Positions 8,155 to 16,282 of a DNA stretch of 64,000 bases are shown here, one piece after another. Under the pieces are notes generated by a model. The model did no database searches and had not been told where the DNA came from. It was given only the letters and a program-made list of their open reading frames with translations. Made by a program: the position numbers and the translations under genes. This DNA is from JBHFEI01 sp041928815 (GTDB lineage Bacteria > Pseudomonadota > Alphaproteobacteria > Rhizobiales > Rhizobiaceae). The first letter of the stretch is position 1; every line of letters begins with the position of its first letter. The DNA is taken from assembly GCF_041928815.1 (NCBI RefSeq), contig NZ_JBHFEI010000007.1, positions 124,001 to 188,000 of the forward strand, written 5' to 3'.

Positions 8155-9204
8155 TCAGTCGTTCGGCTTGAACAGGATCTTGTGGTAGGGGCCGAACGTG
8201 CGCTCCTTCAGCGCCTTGAAGATGGACGGCGCCTCCTCCAGCGCCGCCCTGTGGGTGATCAGCGGCTCGACGACGAGCCGCCCCGCCTCGATCAGGGCGA
8301 TGATGTCGAACCATTCCTTGCCGGGAAACGGCAGGGAATAGGAATTCCACGAGCCGATGACCTCCAGCTCCTCGCGCACGATGCGGGCGAACGCCTTTTC
8401 CGCGAAGGTGACGTTGCCATGGGCGGTGCCGTAGAACATCACCTTTCCCTGCTTTTTCGCAACAAGGACCGCGAGATCCCGGCCCGGGCCCGAGCCCGCA
8501 CATTCGAGCGAGACCGCGACGCCGCGCCCGCCGGTCGCTTTCAGGACCTCGGCGACCGCATCGACCTTCGCCGGATTGATGCAGACATCGGCGCCGACGC
8601 TCTTCGCAAGCGCCAGCTTCTCCTCGTCGACGTCGATCGCGATCAGCGGCTGGGCGCCCGAAAGCCGTGCGAACTGCAGCGCGAAGAAGCCGAGCGCGCC
8701 GCAGCCGACGACGGCCACCGCATCGCCGAGCTTCAGGTCGAGCTTGTGGATGCCGTGCAGGATGATCGCCGCCGGCTCGATGGTGGCGGCGACCTCCAGC
8801 GAGACGCCCGCCGGCACCTTGACGACGTTTTCCGCCGGCGCGCAGACATAGTCGGCGAAGGCGCCGTCGCGGCGCGAGCCGACGAAGTCGTAGTCGTCGC
8901 AGAGCGAGAACTTGCCGGCCGCGCACCACTGGCAATGCCGGCAGGGGATCAGCGGCGCGATCGCCGCCCGGTCGCCGACGGCAAGGCCGCTGACGCCGTC
9001 GCCGAGCCCCGCGACGGTGCCGGAGAATTCATGGCCGGGAATGGTCGGAAAACGATAGGTGCCGGTGACCATGACGCGGCCGATGTCGGAGCCGCAGATG
9101 CCGGCCGCGCCGACCTTGACCAGGACCTCGCCCGGACCGGGAACGGGGACCGGGACGTCCCCGACCCTCAGATCGGCGGGGGCGTGCAGGATGGCGGCCT
9201 TCAT
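8155..9204 (-). CDS. Zinc alcohol dehydrogenase, galactitol-1-phosphate 5-dehydrogenase-like
   Basis: A 349-residue medium-chain Zn dehydrogenase. The catalytic zinc site is Cys37, His58 and Glu59. The structural zinc site is Cys88, Cys91, Cys94 and Cys102. A Rossmann loop VGCGALGFFALQ is followed by IDVDEEKL, suggesting NAD. The C-terminal GSWNSYSLPFPGKEW resembles the segment conserved in GatD-type polyol-phosphate dehydrogenases, so a polyol or polyol phosphate is the likely substrate. Its ATG at 9204 overlaps the TGA of the upstream dehydrogenase by 4 nt, so the two zinc dehydrogenases are translationally coupled, which suggests consecutive steps or alternative substrates. Confidence 0.85.
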   Translation of the reverse strand: MKAAILHAPADLRVGDVPVPVPGPGEVLVKVGAAGICGSDIGRVMVTGTYRFPTIPGHEFSGTVAGLGDGVSGLAVGDRAAIAPLIPCRHCQWCAAGKFSLCDDYDFVGSRRDGAFADYVCAPAENVVKVPAGVSLEVAATIEPAAIILHGIHKLDLKLGDAVAVVGCGALGFFALQFARLSGAQPLIAIDVDEEKLALAKSVGADVCINPAKVDAVAEVLKATGGRGVAVSLECAGSGPGRDLAVLVAKKQGKVMFYGTAHGNVTFAEKAFARIVREELEVIGSWNSYSLPFPGKEWFDIIALIEAGRLVVEPLITHRAALEEAPSIFKALKERTFGPYHKILFKPND

Positions 9205-10259
9205 GCGAGATGTCCTTCCTGCGGAAACAGCACCGTCTTCATGCCCTTGCCAGACAGCGCATGGTCGAAGGCGGCGACCGCGTCGTCCATGCCGAAGCGG
9301 TGGGTGACGATGTCGCGGACGCGGATCTTGCCGGTCTCGACGAGGCGCAGCGCATGGGCGTAGTCACTGACGCTCGATCCGGTCGAACCCATCAGGCGGA
9401 TGCCCCAGTAATGAATCTTGTTGGTGTCGAGCTCGACCCGCGTGCCCTTGGCAAGGCCCGAAAAGACGTTCATCCGGCCGAGACGGGCAAGGCAGGCCAT
9501 CGCCTGTCCCTGCAGCTCCGGTGCCGGCGCGCAGGTCAGCGCCACGTCGACACCGCGTCCGCCGGTCAGCCGCATCACCTCCTCGACGACATCGACCGTG
9601 CTGGAATCGACCGTATCGGTCGCTCCCTGGTCGGCGATTTCGGCGAGCCGCCCGGCCCGGCGGCCGACGACGATCACCTGCCGCGCGCCATAGGCGCGGG
9701 CGAGCTGGAGGAAGAGGCCGGCGATCGGCCCGGTGCCCATGACGAGCACCCGATCCTCAGGCGTCACGTCGAGGTCTTTCCAGGCATTGACGCAGCAGGA
9801 GAGCGGCTCGACCAGCGAGGCCTCCTCGTAGGACAGCGCCGAGGGGATCTCGAAGAGATTGCCGCCGGAAAGCGCAGGCTGCGTCACGAGCATGTATTGC
9901 TGGAAGCCGCCGTCGATGTTGATGCCGAAGGCATCGTAGTCCGGGCACATGTTGTTGAAGCCGCGCCGGCACATCTCGCAATGGCCGCAGCCGATGTTGG
10001 GCACGACGGAGACGCGCTTTCCCGGCGTCCAGAAGGAGACGTGGCGGCCGACCTCGACCACCTCGCCGGAAAGTTCATGGCCGAGCACCCGCGTGTCGTT
10101 CGCGCCGACGCGGAAATGACCGCCGCGGACGATCTTCAGGTCGGTGCCGCAGATCGAGGCGGCATGGACCCGGACCAGGACTTCGTCGTCCTTCGGGCGC
10201 GGCCGGTCGCGCTCCTCGAGCGCGATCGTGCCCTGCCCCTGGTAGACGGCGGCCTTCAT
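9201..10259 (-). CDS. Zinc-dependent sugar/polyol dehydrogenase (MDR family)
   Basis: A 352-residue medium-chain dehydrogenase with both zinc sites: Cys37, His61, Glu62 (catalytic) and Cys91, Cys94, Cys97, Cys105 (structural). The cofactor loop is MGTGPIAGLFLQLAR. The following VVGRRAGRL lacks an acidic residue after strand beta-B, so NADP could be used. It resembles sorbitol or threonine dehydrogenase-like enzymes of sugar operons. The ATG at 10259 was taken because the open frame further upstream lies inside the preceding SDR gene in another frame; it leaves a 4-bp gap after that gene. The stop overlaps the following gene (ATGA). Confidence 0.87.
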   Translation of the reverse strand: MKAAVYQGQGTIALEERDRPRPKDDEVLVRVHAASICGTDLKIVRGGHFRVGANDTRVLGHELSGEVVEVGRHVSFWTPGKRVSVVPNIGCGHCEMCRRGFNNMCPDYDAFGINIDGGFQQYMLVTQPALSGGNLFEIPSALSYEEASLVEPLSCCVNAWKDLDVTPEDRVLVMGTGPIAGLFLQLARAYGARQVIVVGRRAGRLAEIADQGATDTVDSSTVDVVEEVMRLTGGRGVDVALTCAPAPELQGQAMACLARLGRMNVFSGLAKGTRVELDTNKIHYWGIRLMGSTGSSVSDYAHALRLVETGKIRVRDIVTHRFGMDDAVAAFDHALSGKGMKTVLFPQEGHLA

Positions 10260-10263
10260 CGGC

Positions 10264-11097
10264 TCAGACCTCCATCCCGTAGCGATGCGCCTTGTGGGTC
10301 GGGTAGAGCGAGATCGTCGGGATCGTGACGTCCGGCGTGCGGGTCGCGACATAGAGCGCCAGCCAGGCGACGTTGTCGACGTCGATGCAGGAGGCGTGGA
10401 TGCCTTCCTTCATTTCCTTCTCGTCGAGCCAGCCGTCAGTATAGGCGACCAGATTGCCGTCATAGAGACCCTTGTCGATGATCTCGGTCATCGGCGTCTT
10501 CACATGGCTCGGGTTGAGCACGGTGACGCCGATCTTCTTCTCCTTGCCTTCGAGCAGGATGTTCTTCGAGAAGCCGAGCATGCCGTGCTTGGAGGCGCGG
10601 TAGGGGCTGTGGCCGGGGCCGGAAGCGACGCGGGTCGAGGACGAGCCCATGTTGATGATGCGGCCGCCTTCGGCCTGCTTTTCCATGTAGAGGAAGGCTT
10701 CGCGGCAGCAGAGGAAGACGGCGGTCAGGTTCGGGCCGATCGTCTTGTTCCACTCCTCGAGCGTCACCTGCGTCACCGGCGGCGCCAGGCTGTCGCGGCC
10801 GGCCGAATTGACGACGACGTCGATCGATCCGAAGGCGTCGTTGACCTGCCTGAAGAAGGCGCGGACGGTCTCCTCCTCGGTGACGTCGGCGAAGATCGGC
10901 AGCACGTCGCCGCCCTCCGCCTTGATTTCCGCCGCGATGCGCTCGAGCCGCTCGCGGTCGAAATCCACCATCGCGACCCGCGCGCCGTTGTCGGCATAGA
11001 TGCGGGCGACCGCTTCGCCGATGCCGGACGCCGCGCCGGTGATGATGCAGGATTTCCCCTGAAGGGAAAGCCCCTGCGAAAGCCCGTTTCCAACCAT
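10264..11097 (-). CDS. SDR-family dehydrogenase, first gene of the leftward sugar operon
   Basis: A 277-residue classical SDR. Seen are TGAASGIGEA (cofactor), DFDRERL after strand 2 (acidic residue, NAD-preferring), NSAG, and YRASK with the catalytic Tyr and Lys. The C-terminal region is longer than usual, ending TISLYPTHKAHRYGMEV. The start ATG at 11097 is preceded by AAGGAGGACATC, a strong ribosome binding site; a longer frame start at 11190 has none. It is the first of at least nine closely spaced leftward genes, downstream of the 339-bp divergent control region. Likely it oxidises the primary polyol or sugar substrate, which is unidentified. Confidence 0.88.
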   Translation of the reverse strand: MVGNGLSQGLSLQGKSCIITGAASGIGEAVARIYADNGARVAMVDFDRERLERIAAEIKAEGGDVLPIFADVTEEETVRAFFRQVNDAFGSIDVVVNSAGRDSLAPPVTQVTLEEWNKTIGPNLTAVFLCCREAFLYMEKQAEGGRIINMGSSSTRVASGPGHSPYRASKHGMLGFSKNILLEGKEKKIGVTVLNPSHVKTPMTEIIDKGLYDGNLVAYTDGWLDEKEMKEGIHASCIDVDNVAWLALYVATRTPDVTIPTISLYPTHKAHRYGMEV

Positions 11098-11436
11098 GAT
11101 GTCCTCCTTGCGCCGCGCAACCTTCTGCGCGGTCGTCCGTGGTGCCGGCGGGTGGGGTGGACGGCCGGGATGCGGCACGGCGACGGTCACGCCGGCATCG
11201 CTCCTCCCTCCGGATCCGCCCCTCCCGCGTCGAATTCGATCCGTATTTCTGTCATAGAAGGAAATTCTTTATTGCGCAACATTAAAAAAAATGATTTTTA
11301 TTTTTTACGCCGACCGCCTCATTAGAGGCCGGCGGTCCTTCGATCACGCGCGACACCGTCCGGCCTTTCGGGCGGGCGCGTTCACCCCGCCGGCGGCGCA
11401 CGGACGCCGCCGACACAGGATATCAGGCAGGCCATC
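11098..11436. promoter_or_regulatory. Divergent control region between two sugar operons
   Basis: This 339-bp gap separates the leftward SDR operon from the rightward HAD/kinase operon. No gene is seen in it. It contains the only strongly A/T-rich stretch nearby (11250-11310, with runs of A and T). It also has the string GAAGGAAATTCTTTATT at 11257-11273, which resembles the near-palindrome upstream of the rpiR-type gene. It therefore probably holds both promoters and an RpiR-type operator. Confidence 0.5.
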
Positions 11437-12099
11437 ATGACAGGCATCACCGCGGTCCTCTGGGACATGGACGGCACGCTGGTCGACAGCGAGACCATCG
11501 CTATCGCCGCGCTCGCCCTCGCCATCGCAGAGCAAGGCATCACCCCACCTGAGGATCTCCACCACAGCGCCGCGGGCCGGGCGGCCGACGACCTCTACCG
11601 CTGGATGCGCGACGCATATGGGCTCGGCCTCGATCCGCTCGCCTGGGAACGGCGCAAGCTCCACCACTATATGCGCCAGGCGGACGCGCTGCGCGGCTTC
11701 GACGCCGCCATCGCCTGCTGGCGCCGCTTCGAGGCCACCGGCATCGCCCAGGCCGTCGTTTCCAACAGCGACCGGCTGATCATGGACGTCAACCTGCGCG
11801 CGGTCGGGCTGGCCCGCCCCGGCCTCGTCACGGTCGCCCGCAACGACGTCCGCAAGGGAAAGCCGGATCCTGAAGGCTACCACCGCGCCGCGCACCTGCT
11901 CGGCGCGGCACCGGGCGCCTGCCTGATCGTCGAGGACAGCCTGAGCGGTGCCGCCGCCGGCCTTGCCTCGGGCATGCCGGTCGTCTTCGTGCCGCACGCG
12001 ACGGTGCCGGCACCGGCAGGGGTCCGGCCGCTTTCCGGCATGGAGGAACTCGAGGAGATCGTGCTCGGGCCCGCGGAGGCATTGAGGCGCAACGGCTGA
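11437..12099 (+). CDS. HAD-family phosphatase, beta-phosphoglucomutase-like
   Basis: A 220-residue haloacid-dehalogenase-fold protein. Motif I is DMDGTLVDSE (nucleophile Asp and acid/base Asp), motif II is the Ser of VVSNSD, motif III is the Lys of RKGKPDPEGY and motif IV is EDSLSG. The cap domain between motifs I and II is helical (C1 type), as in YniC/YcjU-type sugar-phosphate phosphatases and beta-phosphoglucomutase. It should act on a small sugar phosphate. It is the first gene of the rightward operon with an FGGY kinase and an EryC-like isomerase; the second EryC-like cluster at 59555 also has a HAD phosphatase, of another subfamily. Confidence 0.85.
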   Translation: MTGITAVLWDMDGTLVDSETIAIAALALAIAEQGITPPEDLHHSAAGRAADDLYRWMRDAYGLGLDPLAWERRKLHHYMRQADALRGFDAAIACWRRFEATGIAQAVVSNSDRLIMDVNLRAVGLARPGLVTVARNDVRKGKPDPEGYHRAAHLLGAAPGACLIVEDSLSGAAAGLASGMPVVFVPHATVPAPAGVRPLSGMEELEEIVLGPAEALRRNG

Positions 12100-12142
12100 A
12101 CCGGAAAGGACGGGCCCGGGAGAGGCCCAGGGGAGGAGAGAC

Positions 12143-13543
12143 ATGCAGGAAGACCATGCGATCGCCGTGATCGACATCGGCGCCACCAACAGCCGTGTCG
12201 TGCTGATGGACGCGGACCTGAAAGAGATATCAAGCCGCAAGACGGCGACGCTGCACCGGCCGAGGCCGCCCTTCGCCCGGATCGACCATGAAAACCTCGT
12301 CGCCTTCGTCACCGAGAGCCTGATCGCGCTCGACGCGGAACGTCCGGTCGACACGATCGCGATCAGCGCCTTCGGCGCGACCGTCGCCTGCCTCGACGCC
12401 GGGGGCGGGCTGGTCTTCCCGATCATGGACTATCTCGCCGAGCCGCCGCCGGAGATCGCGGCGGGTTATGCCGCGATCGCGCCGCCCTTCGAGGAGGTGT
12501 TTTCGCTTGTCTCGCCGAGCGCGCTGACGCTCGGGCGCCAGCTTTACTGGCTGGAAACCGCTCACCCCCAGGACTTTGCCCGGATCCGCCATGTCGTCCC
12601 GTGGAGCGCCTTCATCGGCATGGCGCTCGGCGGCGCGGCGGTAAGCGAGATCTCCAATCTCGGCGTCTTCACCCATTTGATCGACGTGCGCAGCGGCACC
12701 TGGTCGAGCCTCGTTACGCGCCGCGGCTGGGAGCGGCTCTTTCCCGCCAGGCGCCATGCCTGGGATGTCGTCGGGACCTTTCGCGCCGGCGACGGACGGA
12801 GGCTCCGCGGGCGCGGCGACATCCTCTGCGGCATCCACGATTCCAACGCCAACTGGCTGCGTTATCTCGCCGGGCGCAGCGGCCCCTTCTCGCTGCTGTC
12901 GACCGGCACCTTCGTCATCGGCTTCGATTCCGGCGCCGACCTCGGCGGTCTCGATCCTGAAACCGACACGTTCTCCTTCAACGACATCTTCGGCCGCCCG
13001 GTCGGCTGCGCCCGCTTCTACGGCGGCTACGAGTTCGACCGCATCCTCGCCGGCGCGCGGCCCGACGATGCGGACATCGCATCGATCCGGCAGGTGATCG
13101 GCGACGACGTGTTCGCCCTACCGAGCTTCTCCGACACGGGCGGGCCGGTTCCGAACCGCGGCAAGCGCGGCCGCATCGTCGGCGCGGGACCGGACACCGC
13201 CGAACGACGCGCCTCGGTCGCCACGCTCTACTACGCGCTGATGGCCGACCGGATGCTGACCAACCTGCGCTCGTCGGCGGAGATCATCATCGACGGGCCG
13301 GCGGCGCGCAATCCGTTGCTGACCGGCCTGATCGGCGCGCTGAGGCCCGGCCAGCCGGTGCTCGCTTCCGATCTCGCCGAGGGTACGACACTCGGCGCCG
13401 GCATGCTTGCGCTGATGAAGGGGAGCGGACGCCTGCCCGAGCTGCCGTCCGCCCTGCACCCCTGCCCCACCGCCGCCTTTCCCGGTCTCGACGACTATCG
13501 CGACCGCTGGAACGCCCTGATCGAAAAGGAAATCCTCTCTTGA
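12143..13543 (+). CDS. FGGY-family carbohydrate kinase
   Basis: A 466-residue sugar kinase of the FGGY family. The N-terminal phosphate motif is DIGATNSRVVLMD, a GHDSN-type loop is present as ILCGIHDSNANW, LSTGTFVIGF forms the second ATP loop, and EIIIDGPAARNPL is the C-terminal adenosine segment. The pattern is nearest L-fuculokinase/rhamnulokinase-type kinases, so a ketose is the likely substrate. A GGGGAGGAGAG ribosome binding site precedes the ATG. The stop TGA overlaps the TTG start of the EryC-like gene, so kinase and isomerase are coupled and probably act on the same tetrose or pentose intermediate. Confidence 0.87.
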   Translation: MQEDHAIAVIDIGATNSRVVLMDADLKEISSRKTATLHRPRPPFARIDHENLVAFVTESLIALDAERPVDTIAISAFGATVACLDAGGGLVFPIMDYLAEPPPEIAAGYAAIAPPFEEVFSLVSPSALTLGRQLYWLETAHPQDFARIRHVVPWSAFIGMALGGAAVSEISNLGVFTHLIDVRSGTWSSLVTRRGWERLFPARRHAWDVVGTFRAGDGRRLRGRGDILCGIHDSNANWLRYLAGRSGPFSLLSTGTFVIGFDSGADLGGLDPETDTFSFNDIFGRPVGCARFYGGYEFDRILAGARPDDADIASIRQVIGDDVFALPSFSDTGGPVPNRGKRGRIVGAGPDTAERRASVATLYYALMADRMLTNLRSSAEIIIDGPAARNPLLTGLIGALRPGQPVLASDLAEGTTLGAGMLALMKGSGRLPELPSALHPCPTAAFPGLDDYRDRWNALIEKEILS

Positions 13544-14448
13544 CCGTCACGCTCTCCGTCAACACCAACCCGCTGATCAACCGCGTCGGCGACCTCGGCG
13601 ACCTCGCGCGCATCGCCGCCGACGAGATCGGCATCCGGCGCCTGCAGCTCACCCACGAATTCATCAATCCGACCTGGCCGGTGGCGGCGCAGCACCGGCT
13701 GGTGCGCGCCTTCACGAAGGCCGCCGCGCCGCGGGGACTGCGCGCCACCTCGCTGATGACCGGCGCGCAGGCGCGCCTCCTCGCCATGGGCCATCCAGAT
13801 CCCGATGTCCGCCGCTGGACGGTCGACTGGTTCATCGGCTTCGCGCGGATTGCCGGCGACCTCGGCGCCCGCTCGATCGGCTCGCAATTCGCCATCCTGA
13901 CCTGGGCCGACCATGACGATCCCGCCCGCCGCGAGGCGCGGATCACGGCGGCGCTCGACGGCTGGGAGGAGATCTGGACGGCGGCCGAGGCCTTCGGCCT
14001 CGATTTCCTGTTCTGGGAGACGATGTCGGTCGGCCGCGAGCTCGGCCACACGATCAAGGCGACCGAAGACCTGCAGCGCCGCGTCCGGGCGCGGGGCCTG
14101 CCGCTCAAACTCCTGCTCGACGTCGACCACGGCGACCTGAGCTCGCCCGACCCCGACGACACCGATCCCTTCGCCTGGATCCGCGCCTTCGGCAAGGAAA
14201 GCCCGATCGTGCATGTCAAGCAGAGCAGCGCCAGCAACAAGGGCGGCCATTTTCCCTTCGTCGAACCCTACAACAGCAACGGCCGCATCGATCCGGCCGA
14301 AATCGCCGCCGCCGTCGCCGAGCACGGTCCGGCGGAATGCGAACTCTGCATGGAGCTGAGTTTTCGCGAGCGCGAGCCCGCCGACCGGCTGGTGATCCCG
14401 CAGCTCGCGGCAAGTGTCGACTACTGGCGGCCCTATGTGACCGTCTGA
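13540..14448 (+). CDS. EryC-like sugar-phosphate isomerase (TIM barrel), copy 1
   Basis: A 302-residue TIM barrel starting TVTLSVNTNPLINRVGD and ending with CMELSFREREPADR, features of the EryC family. In Brucella and rhizobia EryC isomerises tetrulose phosphates in erythritol catabolism. The MSVGRELGHT, LLDVDHGDL, VHVKQSS and ELCMELSF segments hold the likely metal ligands and basic residues. The start is TTG, overlapping the kinase stop (TTGA) with AAAAGGAA upstream. A paralogue lies at 60404 in the SorC-controlled cluster. Tetrulose phosphate is the best guess at substrate, but without an EryB gene in the window erythritol itself is not proved. Confidence 0.85.
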   Translation: MTVTLSVNTNPLINRVGDLGDLARIAADEIGIRRLQLTHEFINPTWPVAAQHRLVRAFTKAAAPRGLRATSLMTGAQARLLAMGHPDPDVRRWTVDWFIGFARIAGDLGARSIGSQFAILTWADHDDPARREARITAALDGWEEIWTAAEAFGLDFLFWETMSVGRELGHTIKATEDLQRRVRARGLPLKLLLDVDHGDLSSPDPDDTDPFAWIRAFGKESPIVHVKQSSASNKGGHFPFVEPYNSNGRIDPAEIAAAVAEHGPAECELCMELSFREREPADRLVIPQLAASVDYWRPYVTV

Positions 14449-14454
14449 GACGGT

Positions 14455-14487
14455 GAAAGGCGGGTCCTGCCGCAGGACCCGCCTTTC
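14455..14487. terminator. Strong hairpin terminator after the EryC-like gene
   Basis: A 16-bp perfect stem with a single-base loop: GAAAGGCGGGTCCTGC pairs with GCAGGACCCGCCTTTC. It begins 7 bp after the TGA of the rightward operon, and with A's on one side and T's on the other it can end transcription in both directions. The remaining about 205 bp up to the convergent SDR gene (14693) show nothing recognisable. Confidence 0.75.
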
Positions 14488-14692
14488 GGCGACGGACGCG
14501 GGAAGACACCGGTGGATCGGGCGGAGGATCGATGTCCGGAACGCGACGCGTTCATCCTCGCCCGGCGGCCCGGTCCTGTCTGGAAAGTGCCGACATTTTG
14601 TCGCGTCTCGCAGCTCGGTTCGGACTCACACGGCGCCGCGGTCCGCTCCTTCCGTCCGCCGCGCCCCGGCAGAACGCGGCAGATGCCCGACG

Positions 14693-15385
14693 TCAGGCGA
14701 CCGCATAGCCGCCGTCGACGGGCAGCACGACGCCGGTGACGTAGGACGCATCGCCCGACAGCAGGAAATGGATGACGGCGGCGATGTCGGCGGGACGGGC
14801 CCAGCGTCCCATCGGGATGCGGGCGCCGATCCGGGCGCGGCGATCGCCGTCGTCGCGGGCGCGCTGGGTCATGGCGGTCTCGACCCAGCCGGGCGCGACC
14901 GCATTGGCGCGCACGCCGCGCGGCGCCCAGGCGACCGCCATCGACCGCGTCATCGCCGCGACCGCCCCCTTGCTCGCCGTATAGGCCGGCGCGCCGGGCG
15001 AGCCGAAGATCGACCACATCGAGGCCATGGTCACCACCGCGCCGCCCGCCGCCTCGAGCCTCGGCAGCATGGCATTGGCGAGCGCGAAGCCGGCGGTGAC
15101 GTTGATCGCCATCACTTCCGCGAAGGCGTCCTCCTGCCACTCGCGCTCGTGGCGGAGGATCCCGGCGCAGAGCACGAGGCCGTTGAGCCGCTCGAAGGCC
15201 GGCAGCTTGGCCGAAAGCGAGGCGATGTCGGAAACGTCGGCCTCCACGAAGGTGATCGCGTCGGGCAGATCCGGATCGGCGGCAAGGCCGGCGGCGATCA
15301 CCCGCCAGCCTTCCGCCGTCAGCCGTTCGCCGACCGCGCGGCCGATGCCGGTGCCGCCTCCGGTGACGAGCGCGAGCCTGGTCAT
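14693..15385 (-). CDS. SDR-family oxidoreductase, last gene of the split-transketolase operon
   Basis: A 230-residue short SDR. It has TGGGTGIGRA at residues 8-17, CAGI in place of NNAG, a Ser in VTMASMWS, and YTASK as the catalytic Tyr/Lys pair. VLPVDGGYAV closes the protein. The ATG at 15385 overlaps the TGA of the SMP-30 gene by 4 nt. It lies last in a leftward operon with a lactonase, another SDR, an aldose epimerase and transketolase halves, so it probably oxidises or reduces a sugar acid or sugar intermediate. The cofactor is unclear. The gene converges on the EryC-like operon across a hairpin terminator. Confidence 0.87.
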   Translation of the reverse strand: MTRLALVTGGGTGIGRAVGERLTAEGWRVIAAGLAADPDLPDAITFVEADVSDIASLSAKLPAFERLNGLVLCAGILRHEREWQEDAFAEVMAINVTAGFALANAMLPRLEAAGGAVVTMASMWSIFGSPGAPAYTASKGAVAAMTRSMAVAWAPRGVRANAVAPGWVETAMTQRARDDGDRRARIGARIPMGRWARPADIAAVIHFLLSGDASYVTGVVLPVDGGYAVA

Positions 15386-16275
15386 GCATGTGTCTCCTTG
15401 ATGGATGGGACGAGGCGGGCGCGGGGCTCCGGACGCCCGCGGGCGTCGAGGTCCTCGATGAGAAAGACGCTGCCGGCCTGCACATCGAGACCGCCCTGCC
15501 AGGGCAGGCGGCGGTTCATCGAGGTGACGAGCAGGCTGTCGAGATCCGGCCCGCCGAAGGCGAGGCTGGTGAGGTTGGCGGTGGGCAGGATGACCGCGTC
15601 GCGCAGGTCGCCGTCGGCATCGTGCACGGCGAGGATGCCGGCGCCGTTCCTCGCCTGCCAGTAGCGCCCGTCGGCATCGACGGTGGCGCCGTCCGGCAGG
15701 CCGTCCTCCTCGGCAAGCGTGATGAAAGGTCGCTTGCGTCCGAGCGTTCCGCTCGCAGGGTCGTAGTCGACGCGGCATACCGCCATGCCGGCGCTGTCGG
15801 ACATGTAGAGCACACGCCCGTCCGAAGACCAGGCCGGCCCGTTGAAGACGGTGTAGCCGGGGTCGACCATGCGGCAGGCGCCGTCCTCGGAAAAGAGATA
15901 GGCCGCCCCGATCGGCGCGCTCTCGCCGAGATCCATCGTCCCCGCGAGCAGCCGGCCCTCAGGGTCGACCTTGCTGTCGTTGAAGCGCACGCCGGGCGGC
16001 AGGAGGCCGGGCGCCGCGACGGTCTCGGGCTCCGCGCCGAAGCGCAGACGGCCGATGCGGCGGGAGAAGGCAAGCAGGATCGCGCCGTCGGCGCAAAGCG
16101 TGATCGAGCCGACCGTGTCGGGCAGGATCTGCCGCTCGACGAGACGGCTTGCCCAGTGCATGCGGAAGAGGGCCGGCCGCAGGCCGTCGACCCAGTAGAA
16201 GGCGTTTTCGTCCGGATGCCAGAGCGGGCTTTCGCCGAGGATCATCGGCGGCAGGTCGAGGCGGGTGATCTTCAT
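15382..16275 (-). CDS. SMP-30/gluconolactonase-family sugar lactonase
   Basis: A 297-residue six-bladed propeller lactonase of the SMP-30/regucalcin family. Metal ligands can be placed at the Glu of GESPLWHP (residue 14), the Asn of VFNGPAWS and the Asp of LPDGATVDADG; RFNDSKVDPEGRLLAGTM is the family signature. It should hydrolyse an aldonolactone to the aldonate in the cytosol or periplasm; no signal peptide is seen, so cytosol is likely. Position between two SDRs and near an aldose 1-epimerase-like protein suggests an oxidative route, aldose to lactone to acid. It starts 7 bp after the preceding SDR and overlaps the following one. Confidence 0.88.
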   Translation of the reverse strand: MKITRLDLPPMILGESPLWHPDENAFYWVDGLRPALFRMHWASRLVERQILPDTVGSITLCADGAILLAFSRRIGRLRFGAEPETVAAPGLLPPGVRFNDSKVDPEGRLLAGTMDLGESAPIGAAYLFSEDGACRMVDPGYTVFNGPAWSSDGRVLYMSDSAGMAVCRVDYDPASGTLGRKRPFITLAEEDGLPDGATVDADGRYWQARNGAGILAVHDADGDLRDAVILPTANLTSLAFGGPDLDSLLVTSMNRRLPWQGGLDVQAGSVFLIEDLDARGRPEPRARLVPSIKETHA

Positions 16276-16282
16276 CGGCGCC

